Positions 33,995-41,098 of a stretch of DNA of 41,098 nucleotides are shown here, one piece after another. Each line of letters opens with the position of its first letter. Within the stretch, counting starts at the first letter, position 1. A program made the position numbers and the translations under genes. Under the pieces are notes generated by a model. It saw only the letters and a list, made by a program, of their open reading frames with translations. It had not been told where the DNA came from and ran no database searches. The DNA lies in NCBI RefSeq assembly GCF_900091315.1, contig NZ_FLSP01000079.1:1-41098 (forward strand). The letters run 5' to 3'. Origin of the DNA: Streptomyces sp. DI166 (lineage in GTDB: Bacteria > Actinomycetota > Actinomycetes > Streptomycetales > Streptomycetaceae).

Positions 33995-34489
33995 GTGAGC
34001 GACGAGAACGGCACCCCGGAACCGACCGCAGGCCCCCGCCCCGAGCCCCTGCGCTTCTTCGGCACGACCTGGGTCGACCACACCGACGGCTACACCGCCC
34101 GCCGCATCGGCGTGGCGGCCGGCGCGCTCGCCGCCGCCGCGGTCTCCTGCCTGGTGCTCCGCTTCGCCTACGAAGGCCTCCAGATCGCCGCCGTCGGCGG
34201 TTTCGTCACGGTCCTGATGGTCGTGATGTTCGCGATCTGCTCCGCCCTGGCCTTCAGCAACACCTGGGGCGGCTTCAGCAAGCGCCACGACCCGGCCCGC
34301 CAGGCATCCCTGCGCGGCCTGCTGATGATCGGCTTCATCGGCTCCCTGCTCGCCTACTTCCTGCGCGCCCTCGTCGAGGCCCCGGGCGAGAAGCTGCACC
34401 GCGAGGAGTACGAGACGGCCCGCGAGCAGTTCGAGAAGCGCAGCAAGCGCCGCTCCGGCAACCCCGCGAAGAAGCGCCGCCGCTCCTGA
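33995..34489 (+). CDS. Three-span membrane protein, unknown function
   Basis: A 164-residue inner-membrane protein. A polar head (residues 1-35) is followed by hydrophobic spans at about 38-57, 63-87 and 108-125, and by a strongly basic, helical tail (EKLHREEYETAREQFEKRSK and on to KKRRRS). CATAAT (33983-33988) lies 6 nt before the GTG start, suggesting a leaderless transcript. I recognise no family beyond conserved streptomycete membrane proteins. The methyltransferase gene begins 59 bp downstream and may be co-transcribed. Confidence 0.8.
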   Translation: MSDENGTPEPTAGPRPEPLRFFGTTWVDHTDGYTARRIGVAAGALAAAAVSCLVLRFAYEGLQIAAVGGFVTVLMVVMFAICSALAFSNTWGGFSKRHDPARQASLRGLLMIGFIGSLLAYFLRALVEAPGEKLHREEYETAREQFEKRSKRRSGNPAKKRRRS

Positions 34490-34548
34490 GCGGCACTCCT
34501 ACCGAAACTCCGTCGCCCGAGACCCCGTCCCCGGCCCACCATGTCCGC

Positions 34549-35313
34549 ATGACGGCACCCTCCTCCCACGCGGGCCGAGCCCACTCCTTCAACGCCGCCG
34601 CGGCCCAGTACGCCGCCAACCGCCCCTCCTACCCGCCCGCCCTCCTCGACGCCGTCGAGGAACTCAGCGGCCGCCCCCTCGCCGGCGCCCGGGTCGTGGA
34701 CATAGGCGCCGGTACGGGCATCGCCACCGCCCTGCTCCGGGACCGCGGCGCCGATGTCGTCGCCGTGGAACCCGGCGCGGGCATGGCCGCCGAACTGCGC
34801 CGCGCCCACCCCGGCATCCCCCTGGTACGGGGCGACGGCAACGCCCTGCCCCTCGCCGACGCCAGCGCCGACCTGATCACCTGCGCCCAGGCCTGGCACT
34901 GGACCGACCCCGCGCGGGCACTGCCCGAGGCACTGCGCGTGCTGCGGCCGGGCGGCGCGCTCGCCCTGTGGTGGAACATGTACGCCCTGGACATCCCCTG
35001 GATCGCCGCCCAGGCCGAACGCATCCAGCACTGCTTCGGCCTGGAGCCCGACAAGGAGAAGAGCGGCACCAGCAGCCGCGTCGCCGACCCCGAGGGCCGC
35101 GTCGACTTCACCCGCCGCCTGGTCCGCTGGAGCCGCAGCGTCCCCGTCGACACCCACCTGGCCAACCTGGGCAGCCACTCGGTCTTCCTGGTCCACGCCG
35201 ACCGGGCGAGCGCCTTCCTCACCGAGGAACGGGCCCGACTGCTGCACACCTTCCCCGACGGCACCGTCGAGGAGACCTACGACGTCGACCTCCTGGTCGC
35301 CACCAGGCCGTAA
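34549..35313 (+). CDS. Class I SAM-dependent methyltransferase
   Basis: A 254-residue cytoplasmic enzyme with the methyltransferase type 11 fold. Motif I is VVDIGAGTGIATALL (about residues 49-63), the acidic end of strand 2 is VVAVEPGAGMAAEL, and post-I motifs are RGDGNALPLADASADLITCA and EALRVLRPGGALALWWNMY. The C-terminal part (about 145-254) is the substrate-side cap with no recognised signature. Relatives methylate small molecules such as quinones or acids, but the substrate here is open. The gene ends inside the tail of the SulP gene on the other strand (37-bp overlap). Confidence 0.88.
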   Translation: MTAPSSHAGRAHSFNAAAAQYAANRPSYPPALLDAVEELSGRPLAGARVVDIGAGTGIATALLRDRGADVVAVEPGAGMAAELRRAHPGIPLVRGDGNALPLADASADLITCAQAWHWTDPARALPEALRVLRPGGALALWWNMYALDIPWIAAQAERIQHCFGLEPDKEKSGTSSRVADPEGRVDFTRRLVRWSRSVPVDTHLANLGSHSVFLVHADRASAFLTEERARLLHTFPDGTVEETYDVDLLVATRP

Positions 35314-36812
35314 CCCTCGTCGGTCCCGTCCTCGCCGCGCGCCGCGGCCCACCCCTCCAGGGCCGCGGCACAGGCGTGGTCCAAATGCCGCAGCCCGCCC
35401 AGCTCCAGCCGCACCGCACGGTCCCGGGGCAGTGCCTCCAACGCGTCCAGCAGCTTCGGCAGCCGCAGGAACGTCGCATGCCCCACCACCCGTACGACGA
35501 TCCCGGCGTCCCCCAGGTCCTCGGTCTCCACGTGCACATGGCTCACGTCCCACGCCGTCTTCGCCACGGCGAGCGCCAGCCCCAGCAGCACCCCCTCGAA
35601 GAGATTCCCCAGCACGATCGCCCCGGCCGTCACCACCAGCACCACCAGCTCCCCGCGGTGCCCCCGCCACAGCGCGCGCACCTCCCGCACCGGGACGAGC
35701 TTGAGCCCCGCGCACACCAGCAGCCCGGCCAGCGCGGCCACCGGGATCCACCCGAGCACGCCCGGCACCACCGCCGTGAACAGCAGCAGCCACACCCCGT
35801 GCAGCACCCGCGAGGCCTTGGTGCGCGCCCCCGCCTGGACATTCGCCGCGCTGCGCACGATCACCGCCGTCATCGGCAGCGCCCCCAGCAGCCCGCACAC
35901 CGCGTTCCCGGCGCCCTGCGCCATCAGCTCGCGGTCGTAGTCCGTACGTGGCCCCTGGTGCAGCCGGTCCACCGCCGCCGCGCTGAACAGCGACTCCGCC
36001 GAGGCGATCAGCGCGAACGCCACGACGCTGCCGATCACCCCCACTTCCGTAAGCCGCCCGAGATCCGCCGCCTCGGGCACCCGCACCGCATCCCACAGCC
36101 CACGCACTTCGACCCGCCGCACCTCCAGGCCGAACACCCCGGTCACCAGCGCCGCCACGGCCACCGCCACCAGCGGCGCGGGCACCAGCCGGGCGCCCCG
36201 CCGCCACCGCGGCCACAGCAGCACCACGGCGATGGTGGCGGCCCCCACCGACAACGCCACCGGATCCGCCCGCCCCGGCAGCTCCACCAGCCCGGCGAGC
36301 TTGCCGAGACCGCCGCCGGGCGCCTCGGCGTCGCCGAGGGCGTAGACCTGACCGGCCACCAGCACCAGCCCGATCCCGGCGAGCATCCCCTGCACCACCG
36401 CCACGGACACCGCCCGGAACCACCGCCCGAACCGCAGCGCCCCGAGCGCGAGCTGCACCAGCCCGGCCCCGAGCACCAGCACCCCGAGCACCTCGATCCC
36501 ATGGGCCCGGACCGCCTCGTACACCAGCACGGTCAGCCCGGCCGCGGGCCCGCTGACCTGGAGGCTGCTGCCCGGCAGCAGCCCGGCCACCAGCCCGCCG
36601 ACGATCCCGGTCACCAGCCCCAGCTCGGCCGGCACCCCGGAGGCCATGGCCACACCCACGCACAGCGGCAGGGCCACCAGGAACACGACAAGAGAAGCGA
36701 ACAGATCGGCCTTGCCCACGCCACGGACCATCACAGCGGCACCTCCGGTTGCCAACGGGAGATGCGTGGGTGCCGTACCGGGGGAGGGCACGGCGAACGT
36801 GTGTGCAGGCAT
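35277..36812 (-). CDS. SulP-family anion transporter with STAS domain
   Basis: A 511-residue inner-membrane transporter. A 28-residue polar head precedes about 10-12 membrane segments (about residues 35-400), including the family motif region VALPLCVGVAMASGVPAELGL and SASLFSAA-like FALIASAESLFSAAAVDRLH. A short C-terminal STAS domain (about 420-495; GIVVRVVGHATFLRLPKLLD, VRLELGGLRHLDHACAAAL) faces the cytoplasm. SulP proteins carry sulfate, bicarbonate or related anions, often with sodium or protons. The ATG at 36812 has GAGG 6 nt upstream; the GTG at 36824 is an alternative. No carbonic anhydrase gene is adjacent. The last 37 bp overlap the methyltransferase gene tail to tail. Confidence 0.9.
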   Translation of the reverse strand: MPAHTFAVPSPGTAPTHLPLATGGAAVMVRGVGKADLFASLVVFLVALPLCVGVAMASGVPAELGLVTGIVGGLVAGLLPGSSLQVSGPAAGLTVLVYEAVRAHGIEVLGVLVLGAGLVQLALGALRFGRWFRAVSVAVVQGMLAGIGLVLVAGQVYALGDAEAPGGGLGKLAGLVELPGRADPVALSVGAATIAVVLLWPRWRRGARLVPAPLVAVAVAALVTGVFGLEVRRVEVRGLWDAVRVPEAADLGRLTEVGVIGSVVAFALIASAESLFSAAAVDRLHQGPRTDYDRELMAQGAGNAVCGLLGALPMTAVIVRSAANVQAGARTKASRVLHGVWLLLFTAVVPGVLGWIPVAALAGLLVCAGLKLVPVREVRALWRGHRGELVVLVVTAGAIVLGNLFEGVLLGLALAVAKTAWDVSHVHVETEDLGDAGIVVRVVGHATFLRLPKLLDALEALPRDRAVRLELGGLRHLDHACAAALEGWAAARGEDGTDEGYGLVATRRSTS

Positions 36813-36824
36813 ATGACCTCGCAC

Positions 36825-36839
36825 TGAAACCCATTGTCA
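36825..36839. promoter_or_regulatory. Weak Zur-box-like sequence at the SulP start
   Basis: TGAAACCCATTGTCA agrees at about 11 of 15 positions with the TGAAA...TTTCA form I remember for actinobacterial Zur sites. It lies 13 nt before the SulP ATG. The rest of the 184-bp divergent gap (36813-36996) has no gene and must hold promoters for SulP and the ABC exporter. A chance match is quite possible. Confidence 0.2.
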
Positions 36840-36996
36840 GGAGCGGGCACCCCTCGCGCAGCGGCGCGCGCCCATCACCTGAAGGCGACGGAGGCGCACA
36901 AAGCGGACCGCAAGCCTCCAATGACCCCGTCACGCGCCTGCGCCGGTCGGGCGCAACCACTTGACGGCGCACCTCGTTCGGAGAGTTAATCCGCAC

Positions 36997-37860
36997 ATGA
37001 TGAATATCAAACGCCGGTCATCCACCCCCGAAACACCGCCAGACATGAACAAATCGCCCGAAGGAACCGGTCAGGCCCCCGGATCCACCGACACCACCCC
37101 CGCCATCCGCGCCGAAGGCCTCACCGTCGTCCGCGGCCCCCGCACCGTCCTGCGCGGCATCGACTTCACCGTCCCCCGCGGCCAGATCACCGGCCTCCTC
37201 GGCCCCTCCGGCTGCGGCAAATCCACCCTCATGCGCTCCATCGTCGGCACCCAGGCCAAGGTCACCGGCACCCTCGACGTACTCGGCCGCCCCGCAGGCC
37301 ACCCCGAACTGCGCACCCGCATCGGCTACGTCACCCAGGCCCCCTCCGTCTACGACGACCTGACCGTCCGCCAGAACCTCGACTACTTCGCCGCGATCCT
37401 CGCCCCCGGCCGCCACGCCGCCGACCAACGCCACGCCGACGTCACCCGCGCCATCGAGGACGTCGACCTCACCGGCCACACCGACGCCCTCGCCGGCAAC
37501 CTCTCCGGCGGCCAGCGCAGCCGCGTCTCCCTCGCCGTCGCCCTCCTCGGCACCCCCGAACTCCTCGTCCTCGACGAACCCACCGTCGGCCTCGACCCCG
37601 TCCTGCGCCGCGACCTGTGGCAGCTCTTCCACGACATCGCCGCCCGCCGCGGCGCCACCCTCCTCATCTCCTCCCACGTCATGGACGAGGCCGAGCGCTG
37701 CCACCGCCTCCTCCTCATGCGCGAGGGCCAGGTCCTCGCCGACGACACCCCCGACGCCCTGCGCACCCGCACCGGCTCCGACACCGTCGAAGCCGCCTTC
37801 CTGCACCTGGTCGACGAGGCGGTCGCAGCCGCCGCCCGCGAGAAAGAGACCGCCCGATGA
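36997..37860 (+). CDS. ABC transporter ATP-binding protein (ABC-2 exporter type)
   Basis: A 287-residue ATPase subunit. After a polar head of about 45 residues the nucleotide-binding domain has Walker A GPSGCGKST (about 69-77), Q-loop VTQAPSVYDDLT, signature LSGGQRSRVSLA, Walker B LLVLDEPTVGLD and the H-loop SSHVMDEAERC. It pairs with the permease that starts in its stop codon (ATGA). The type is that of DrrA/CcmA-like exporters. The start is not certain: the ATG at 36997 has GGAGAG 11 nt upstream, whereas the ATG at 37045 (MNKSPEG) gives a more usual length but has no RBS. Confidence 0.9.
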   Translation: MMNIKRRSSTPETPPDMNKSPEGTGQAPGSTDTTPAIRAEGLTVVRGPRTVLRGIDFTVPRGQITGLLGPSGCGKSTLMRSIVGTQAKVTGTLDVLGRPAGHPELRTRIGYVTQAPSVYDDLTVRQNLDYFAAILAPGRHAADQRHADVTRAIEDVDLTGHTDALAGNLSGGQRSRVSLAVALLGTPELLVLDEPTVGLDPVLRRDLWQLFHDIAARRGATLLISSHVMDEAERCHRLLLMREGQVLADDTPDALRTRTGSDTVEAAFLHLVDEAVAAAAREKETAR

Positions 37861-38654
37861 GCTCCACCACCCACCCCGCCCCACCCACGGCGCTCACCCC
37901 CGCGCCGAGCAGCGCCCTGAACCTCTCCCGCACCCTCGCCACCGCCGCCAGGGTCCTGCGCCAGCTCCGCCACGACCCGCGCAGCATCGCGCTGATGATC
38001 CTCGTCCCCTGCGTGATGCTCTTCCTGCTGCGCTACGTCTTCGACGGCGACCCGCGCACCTTCGACAACATCGGGGCCTCACTCCTCGGGATCTTCCCGC
38101 TGATCACGATGTTCCTGGTCACCTCCATCGCCACCCTGCGCGAACGCACCTCCGGCACCCTCGAACGCCTCCTCGCCATGCCCCTCGGCAAGGGCGACAT
38201 GATCGCCGGCTACGCCCTCGCCTTCGGCACCATCGCGATCGTCCAGTCCGCGCTCGCCACCGCCCTCGCCCTGTGGGGCCTCGGCCTGGATGTCGTCGGC
38301 AGCCCCTGGCTCCTCCTCCTGGTCGCCCTCCTCGACGCACTCCTCGGCACCGCACTCGGCCTCTTCGTCTCCGCCTTCGCCGCCTCCGAATTCCAGGCCG
38401 TCCAGTTCATGCCGGCCGTGATCTTCCCCCAGCTCCTCCTCTGCGGCCTGTTCACCCCGCGCGACAACATGCACCCCGTCCTGGAGGCCATCTCCAACGT
38501 CCTGCCCATGTCCTACGCCGTCGACGGCATGAACGAAGTCCTGAGGCACACCGACATGACGGCCACCTTCGTCCGCGACGCCCTCGTCGTCGCCGGGTGC
38601 GCCCTCCTCGTCCTCGCCCTCGGCGCCGCCACCCTCCGCCGCCGCACCTCCTGA
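37857..38654 (+). CDS. ABC-2 type exporter permease
   Basis: A 265-residue membrane subunit with six predicted spans (about residues 45-62, 72-95, 120-145, 150-172, 180-200 and 238-258). The family features FLVTSIATLRERTSGTLERL after span 2 and NVLPMSYAVDGMNEVLRHTD before the last span are clear. Together with the ATPase upstream (4-base overlap) it forms a full exporter as a 2+2 assembly, of the DrrB/YhhJ-like type. Substrate unknown; drugs, lipids or polysaccharide are all possible in this family. No dedicated regulator is adjacent. Confidence 0.92.
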   Translation: MSSTTHPAPPTALTPAPSSALNLSRTLATAARVLRQLRHDPRSIALMILVPCVMLFLLRYVFDGDPRTFDNIGASLLGIFPLITMFLVTSIATLRERTSGTLERLLAMPLGKGDMIAGYALAFGTIAIVQSALATALALWGLGLDVVGSPWLLLLVALLDALLGTALGLFVSAFAASEFQAVQFMPAVIFPQLLLCGLFTPRDNMHPVLEAISNVLPMSYAVDGMNEVLRHTDMTATFVRDALVVAGCALLVLALGAATLRRRTS

Positions 38655-38746
38655 CCACGTCCCGCCCACCGGACACCCCACCCACACTCAAGCCCCCGAT
38701 GGGAGGATGAACACCGGACGACGAACACCCGGAGGGCACCCCAGCC

Positions 38747-39559
38747 ATGACTCAGAAAGTCGCAGTCCTCGGCACCGGCAAGATCGGCGAAGCCCTGCTC
38801 AGCGGAATGATCCGAGCAGGCTGGGGCCCGAACGACCTCCTGGTCACCGCCCGCCGCCCGGAACGGGCGGAGGAACTCCGCCAGCGGTACGGAGTCACCC
38901 CGGTCAGCAACCCGGAAGCCGCCAAGTCCGCCGACACCCTGATCCTCACGGTCAAGCCGCAGGACATGGGCACCCTCCTCGACGAGCTCGCCCCGCACGT
39001 CCCCGCCGACCGCCTGGTCATCAGCGGCGCCGCGGGCATCCCCACCTCCTTCGTCGAGGAACGCCTCACCTCGGGCACCCCCGTCGTGCGCGTCATGACG
39101 AACACCCCCGCCCTCGTCGACGAGGCCATGTCCGTCATCTCCGCCGGCAGCCACGCCACCGAGGACCACCTCGCCCACACCGAGGAAATCTTCGGCGGTG
39201 TCGGAAAGACCCTCCGCGTCCCCGAGTCCCAGCAGGACGCCTGCACCGCCCTCTCCGGCTCGGGCCCGGCGTACTTCTTCTACCTGGTCGAAGCCATGAC
39301 CGACGCCGGCATCCTGCTCGGCCTGCCCCGGGACAAGGCCCACGACCTCATCGTCCAGTCCGCGATCGGCGCCGCCACGATGCTCCGCGACAGCGGCGAG
39401 CACCCCGTCAAGCTCCGCGAGAACGTCACCTCGCCGGCCGGCACCACCATCAACGCCATCCGCGAACTGGAGAACCACGGCGTACGCGCCGCCCTCATCG
39501 CCGCCCTCGAAGCCGCCCGCGACCGCAGCCGCGAACTCGCCTCCGGCAACAACAACTGA
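38747..39559 (+). CDS. proC: Pyrroline-5-carboxylate reductase ProC
   Basis: A 270-residue enzyme for the last step of proline synthesis, reducing pyrroline-5-carboxylate with NAD(P)H. The Rossmann fold begins at once (KVAVLGTGKIGEALLSGMIR), with the GxGxxG-type loop. The VRVMTNTPALVDEAMSVI strand/loop and the C-terminal dimer domain signature GSGPAYFFYLVEAMTDAG ... LRENVTSPAGTTINAI are unmistakable. GGAGG lies 12 nt before the ATG. In Mycobacterium proC lies near the Rv0495c-Rv0498 group (Rv0500), so its presence about 10 kb from that group here is a remnant of the same neighbourhood. Confidence 0.96.
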   Translation: MTQKVAVLGTGKIGEALLSGMIRAGWGPNDLLVTARRPERAEELRQRYGVTPVSNPEAAKSADTLILTVKPQDMGTLLDELAPHVPADRLVISGAAGIPTSFVEERLTSGTPVVRVMTNTPALVDEAMSVISAGSHATEDHLAHTEEIFGGVGKTLRVPESQQDACTALSGSGPAYFFYLVEAMTDAGILLGLPRDKAHDLIVQSAIGAATMLRDSGEHPVKLRENVTSPAGTTINAIRELENHGVRAALIAALEAARDRSRELASGNNN

Positions 39560-39564
39560 CACCC

Positions 39565-39593
39565 GGCCGCCCCCGCCCGGCGCAGGGGCGGCC
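39565..39593. terminator. Bidirectional terminator between proC and trpS
   Basis: The arms 39565-39573 and 39585-39593 form a perfect 9-bp GC stem with an 11-nt loop. It lies in the 53-bp gap between the converging proC and trpS ends. Confidence 0.75.
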
Positions 39594-39612
39594 CACACCC
39601 GGTCCTCCGGGA

Positions 39613-40632
39613 CTACACACTCACGCCGATATCAGCGCTCGCCGGCAGCAGCCCGATCGCCCGATACGCCGCATCCACGGTCGGCCGCGCCATCGCCCGA
39701 GCCCGCTCCGCACCATTCCGCAGCACCCCCTCCACATAACCGGCATCCGCGCACAGCTCCCGGTGCCGCTCCTGCACCGGCCGTAGAACCTCCACCACGG
39801 CGTCCGCGGTGTCCTTCTTCAAGGAGCCGTACGACTCGTATACACCGCTCAGGTCCTCGGGGTTCCCACCTGTGCACGCCGCGAGGATCTCCAGCAGATT
39901 CGCCAGGCCGGGCCGCCCCTCCCTGTCGTACACGACGTCCCGCCCGCTGTCGGTGACAGCCCGCATGATCTTCTTGCGCACCACGTCCGGCTCGTCCAGC
40001 AGATAGACGATCCCCGGCCCGACGTCCTCGCTCTTGCCCATCTTCGACGTCGGATCCTGAAGGTTCATCACCCGGGCCGCCACCGCCGGATGAGTCGCCC
40101 GAGGCACCACGAACGTGGTCCCGTACCGCTGGTTGAACCGCACCGCGAGATCCCGCGTCAGCTCCACGTGCTGCGTCTGGTCGTCCCCGACCGGCACCTC
40201 GTCCGTCCCGTACGCCAGGATGTCCGCGGCCATCAGCACCGGATAGGTAAGGAGCGACAGCCGCACACTCCCCCCGCGCTCCCGCTCCCGCGCCGCCTTC
40301 TCCTTGTACTGGATCATCCGCCGCATCTCACCGTCGGTGGCCACGCACTCCAGCAGATACGACAGCCGCGCGTGCTCGTCCACATGACTCTGCACGAACA
40401 CCGTGCACAGCGTCGGATCCAGCCCCGCCGCGAGCAACAGGGTCGCCGCCTGCCTGCTCAGCCGCCACACCCGCGCCGGATCGTGCTCCACGGTGAGGGC
40501 GTGCAGATCGACGATGCAGAACAGCGCGTCGGCCCGGTGCTGATCGACCTGCACCCAGCGCCGCATGGCCCCCAGGTAGTTCCCCAGCGTCAGATGCCCC
40601 GTCGGCTTGATCCCGCTGAACACCCGCGTCAT
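39613..40632 (-). CDS. trpS: Tryptophanyl-tRNA synthetase (auxiliary, attenuator-controlled type)
   Basis: A 339-residue class I synthetase that charges tRNA-Trp. The N-terminus MTRVFSGIKPTGHLTLGNYL holds the HIGH-type motif, QPTSKMGKS-type LQDPTSKMGKS is the KMSKS loop, and GDDQTQHVELTRDLA and LLTYPVLMAADILAY are family motifs. The ATG at 40632 has AGGAGG 7-12 nt upstream. S. coelicolor has two TrpRS; the one at this chromosomal place (SCO3334, TrpRS1) is the indolmycin-resistant, inducible form reported to be controlled by ribosome-mediated attenuation. The leader seen here (Trp-Trp peptide and alternative hairpins) supports that identity. Indolmycin resistance itself is inferred. Confidence 0.95.
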   Translation of the reverse strand: MTRVFSGIKPTGHLTLGNYLGAMRRWVQVDQHRADALFCIVDLHALTVEHDPARVWRLSRQAATLLLAAGLDPTLCTVFVQSHVDEHARLSYLLECVATDGEMRRMIQYKEKAARERERGGSVRLSLLTYPVLMAADILAYGTDEVPVGDDQTQHVELTRDLAVRFNQRYGTTFVVPRATHPAVAARVMNLQDPTSKMGKSEDVGPGIVYLLDEPDVVRKKIMRAVTDSGRDVVYDREGRPGLANLLEILAACTGGNPEDLSGVYESYGSLKKDTADAVVEVLRPVQERHRELCADAGYVEGVLRNGAERARAMARPTVDAAYRAIGLLPASADIGVSV

Positions 40633-40695
40633 CTCTCCACCTCCTGGTCGAGACCGCCGTCCTCGGCCGGCCGACCCTCCGGAGGGAGATACAGG

Positions 40696-40756
40696 AACGG
40701 CCGCCGAGGCGGCGGCCGTTGTGTGCATACGTAGGAACGGCCGCCGTCAGGCGGCC
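40696..40756 (-). promoter_or_regulatory. Tryptophan transcription attenuator of trpS
   Basis: Three mutually exclusive hairpins, in transcription order. Pause stem: 40756-40750 with 40745-40739 (7 bp, overlapping the leader stop). Antiterminator: 40745-40736 with 40720-40711 (10 bp, 15-nt loop). Terminator: 40720-40711 with 40705-40696 (10 bp, 5-nt loop). All stems are perfect. AGGAACGGCCGCC occurs at both 40693-40705 and 40733-40745, which is how the two partners compete. A ribosome stalled at the Trp codons would block the first stem and let the antiterminator form. Confidence 0.92.
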
Positions 40757-40788
40757 CACCACAGCTGGGTGCACGTACGCGTCGTCAT
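40747..40788 (-). CDS. trpS leader peptide with tandem Trp codons
   Basis: A 13-codon frame, MTTRTCTQLWWAA, then TGA. The two adjacent Trp codons (40761-40756) lie just before the first hairpin, exactly where a stalled ribosome would act. TACGCT (40801-40796) lies 7 nt upstream, so the leader is probably translated from a leaderless mRNA; there is no RBS. Trp is a rare amino acid, so WW in a 13-residue frame at this place is strong evidence. Confidence 0.9.
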   Translation of the reverse strand: MTTRTCTQLWWAA

Positions 40789-40795
40789 GCAGGCC

Positions 40796-40801
40796 AGCGT
40801 A
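40796..40801 (-). promoter_or_regulatory. -10 box of the trpS leader transcript
   Basis: TACGCT read on the minus strand, 7 nt before the leader ATG. The corresponding -35 position (about 40824-40819) reads ACCCCT and is not a good match, so the promoter may be of the extended -10 type. Confidence 0.6.
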
Positions 40802-40829
40802 CGCCTCCAGGGGGTCTCAGGGGTCCGAG

Positions 40830-40858
40830 TTGACACTCCTCGACGCGATCCGTAGTGT
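40830..40858 (+). promoter_or_regulatory. Strong housekeeping-sigma promoter of the rRNA operon
   Basis: TTGACA (40830-40835), 17 bases, TAGTGT (40853-40858): the best housekeeping promoter match in the window. It points right, away from trpS. No protein gene follows inside the window. Its position before the rRNA-type leader makes it an upstream promoter of a multi-promoter rrn operon. Confidence 0.85.
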
Positions 40859-41045
40859 TCTCCGAGTTGTCCGACGTGAGCGCCGACTCCGGTCGGTCCC
40901 CGGACAGCCATTCCGCAAGACCAACCAACAATCGACGACAGTCGACCTGTCTGCCGTCGTGTCATTGGTATGCGTATTTACGGAATGAGGAATCCACGTT
41001 CGAAAGGACGCGGCCCCCCGATTAGCTCGGGAGCCGGGAATCCGC

Positions 41046-41051
41046 TAAAGT
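41046..41051 (+). promoter_or_regulatory. -10 box of a second rRNA promoter
   Basis: TAAAGT, with TTAGCT (41022-41027) 18 bp upstream as a weak -35. The following sequence (CTCACTCGTCGGAACGGCC) is what I recall from Streptomyces rrn leaders, where several promoters lie in series within about 300 bp. Confidence 0.7.
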
Positions 41052-41098
41052 CTCACTCGTCGGAACGGCCCGCAACGGCCGGGAAGGCAAATCCCGCT
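41052..41098 (+). ncRNA. 5' end of precursor rRNA leader (cut by window edge)
   Basis: From the TAAAGT box to the window end the sequence (GGAACGGCCCGCAACGGCCGGGAAGGCAAATCCCGCT, given here in parts: GGAACGGCCCGCAACGG, then CCGGGAAGGCAAATCCC) resembles the leader of Streptomyces rRNA operons. The mature 16S gene is not in the window. The stretch 40859-41045 has no gene. Confidence 0.65.

Noticed and set aside
34354..36996. Open frame of 880 codons overlapping the methyltransferase and SulP genes
   Set aside because: Shifted shadow frame, dominated by Gly/Ala/Arg repeats; both real genes are clear.

Overview
The window is chromosomal DNA of a Streptomyces (or very close actinomycete). The evidence is very high G+C with strong third-position GC bias, GTG starts, several genes with an extended -10 box only 6-7 nt before the start codon (leaderless transcripts), and a run of recognisable Streptomyces core genes: lsr2, clpC, sigE-cseABC, mutY, disA-radA, ppx, ilvD, proC and trpS. 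As far as I recall the order matches, in reverse, the S. coelicolor stretch from about SCO3334 (trpS) to SCO3379. It is ordinary core chromosome rather than a mobile island: I see no integrase, transposase, att site, tRNA or CRISPR array.

Layout. 1-366: an array of five copies of a short GC-rich intergenic repeat. 367-2955: an uncharacterised protein, a 59-residue membrane peptide, a BlaI-type repressor, an ArgA-like acetyltransferase and the nucleoid silencer Lsr2. 2934-6583: a reverse-strand SCO3374-type protein that overlaps the lsr2 end, then clpC, whose upstream region has two matches to the ClgR box. 6606-10464 (minus): a secreted HAD phosphatase and a 1037-residue NACHT/leucine-rich-repeat STAND ATPase, the best candidate for an immune-type system here. 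10939-14834: M23 peptidase, a divergent TetR/MFS efflux pair around a large paired operator, and an AraC-VOC gene pair. 14884-18358 (minus): the sigE-cseA-cseB-cseC cell-envelope stress operon. 18559-25832: mutY, two exported or membrane proteins, radA-disA (DNA repair and c-di-AMP synthesis), and a membrane protein that joins a sigma-like head and a zinc anti-sigma-like motif to an outside BACON domain.

25836-31314: a set that is syntenic with M. tuberculosis Rv0495c-Rv0496-Rv0498 (cysteine-rich protein, Ppx/GppA, TIM-barrel isomerase), a TetR regulator and ilvD. 31338-38654: a receptor-type Ser/Thr kinase with a beta-propeller, a small SH3-like protein, a membrane protein, a methyltransferase, a SulP transporter and a two-gene ABC exporter. 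38747-40801: proC and the auxiliary-type tryptophanyl-tRNA synthetase trpS, preceded by a 13-residue leader peptide with tandem Trp codons and three mutually exclusive hairpins (ribosome-mediated attenuation). 40830-41098: divergent strong promoters and the start of a precursor rRNA leader; the 16S gene must lie just beyond the right edge.

Much of the window concerns envelope integrity and stress (SigE/Cse, M23 peptidase, c-di-AMP, ClpC, receptor kinase). All calls come from reading the sequence and from knowledge of the families; no database search was run.
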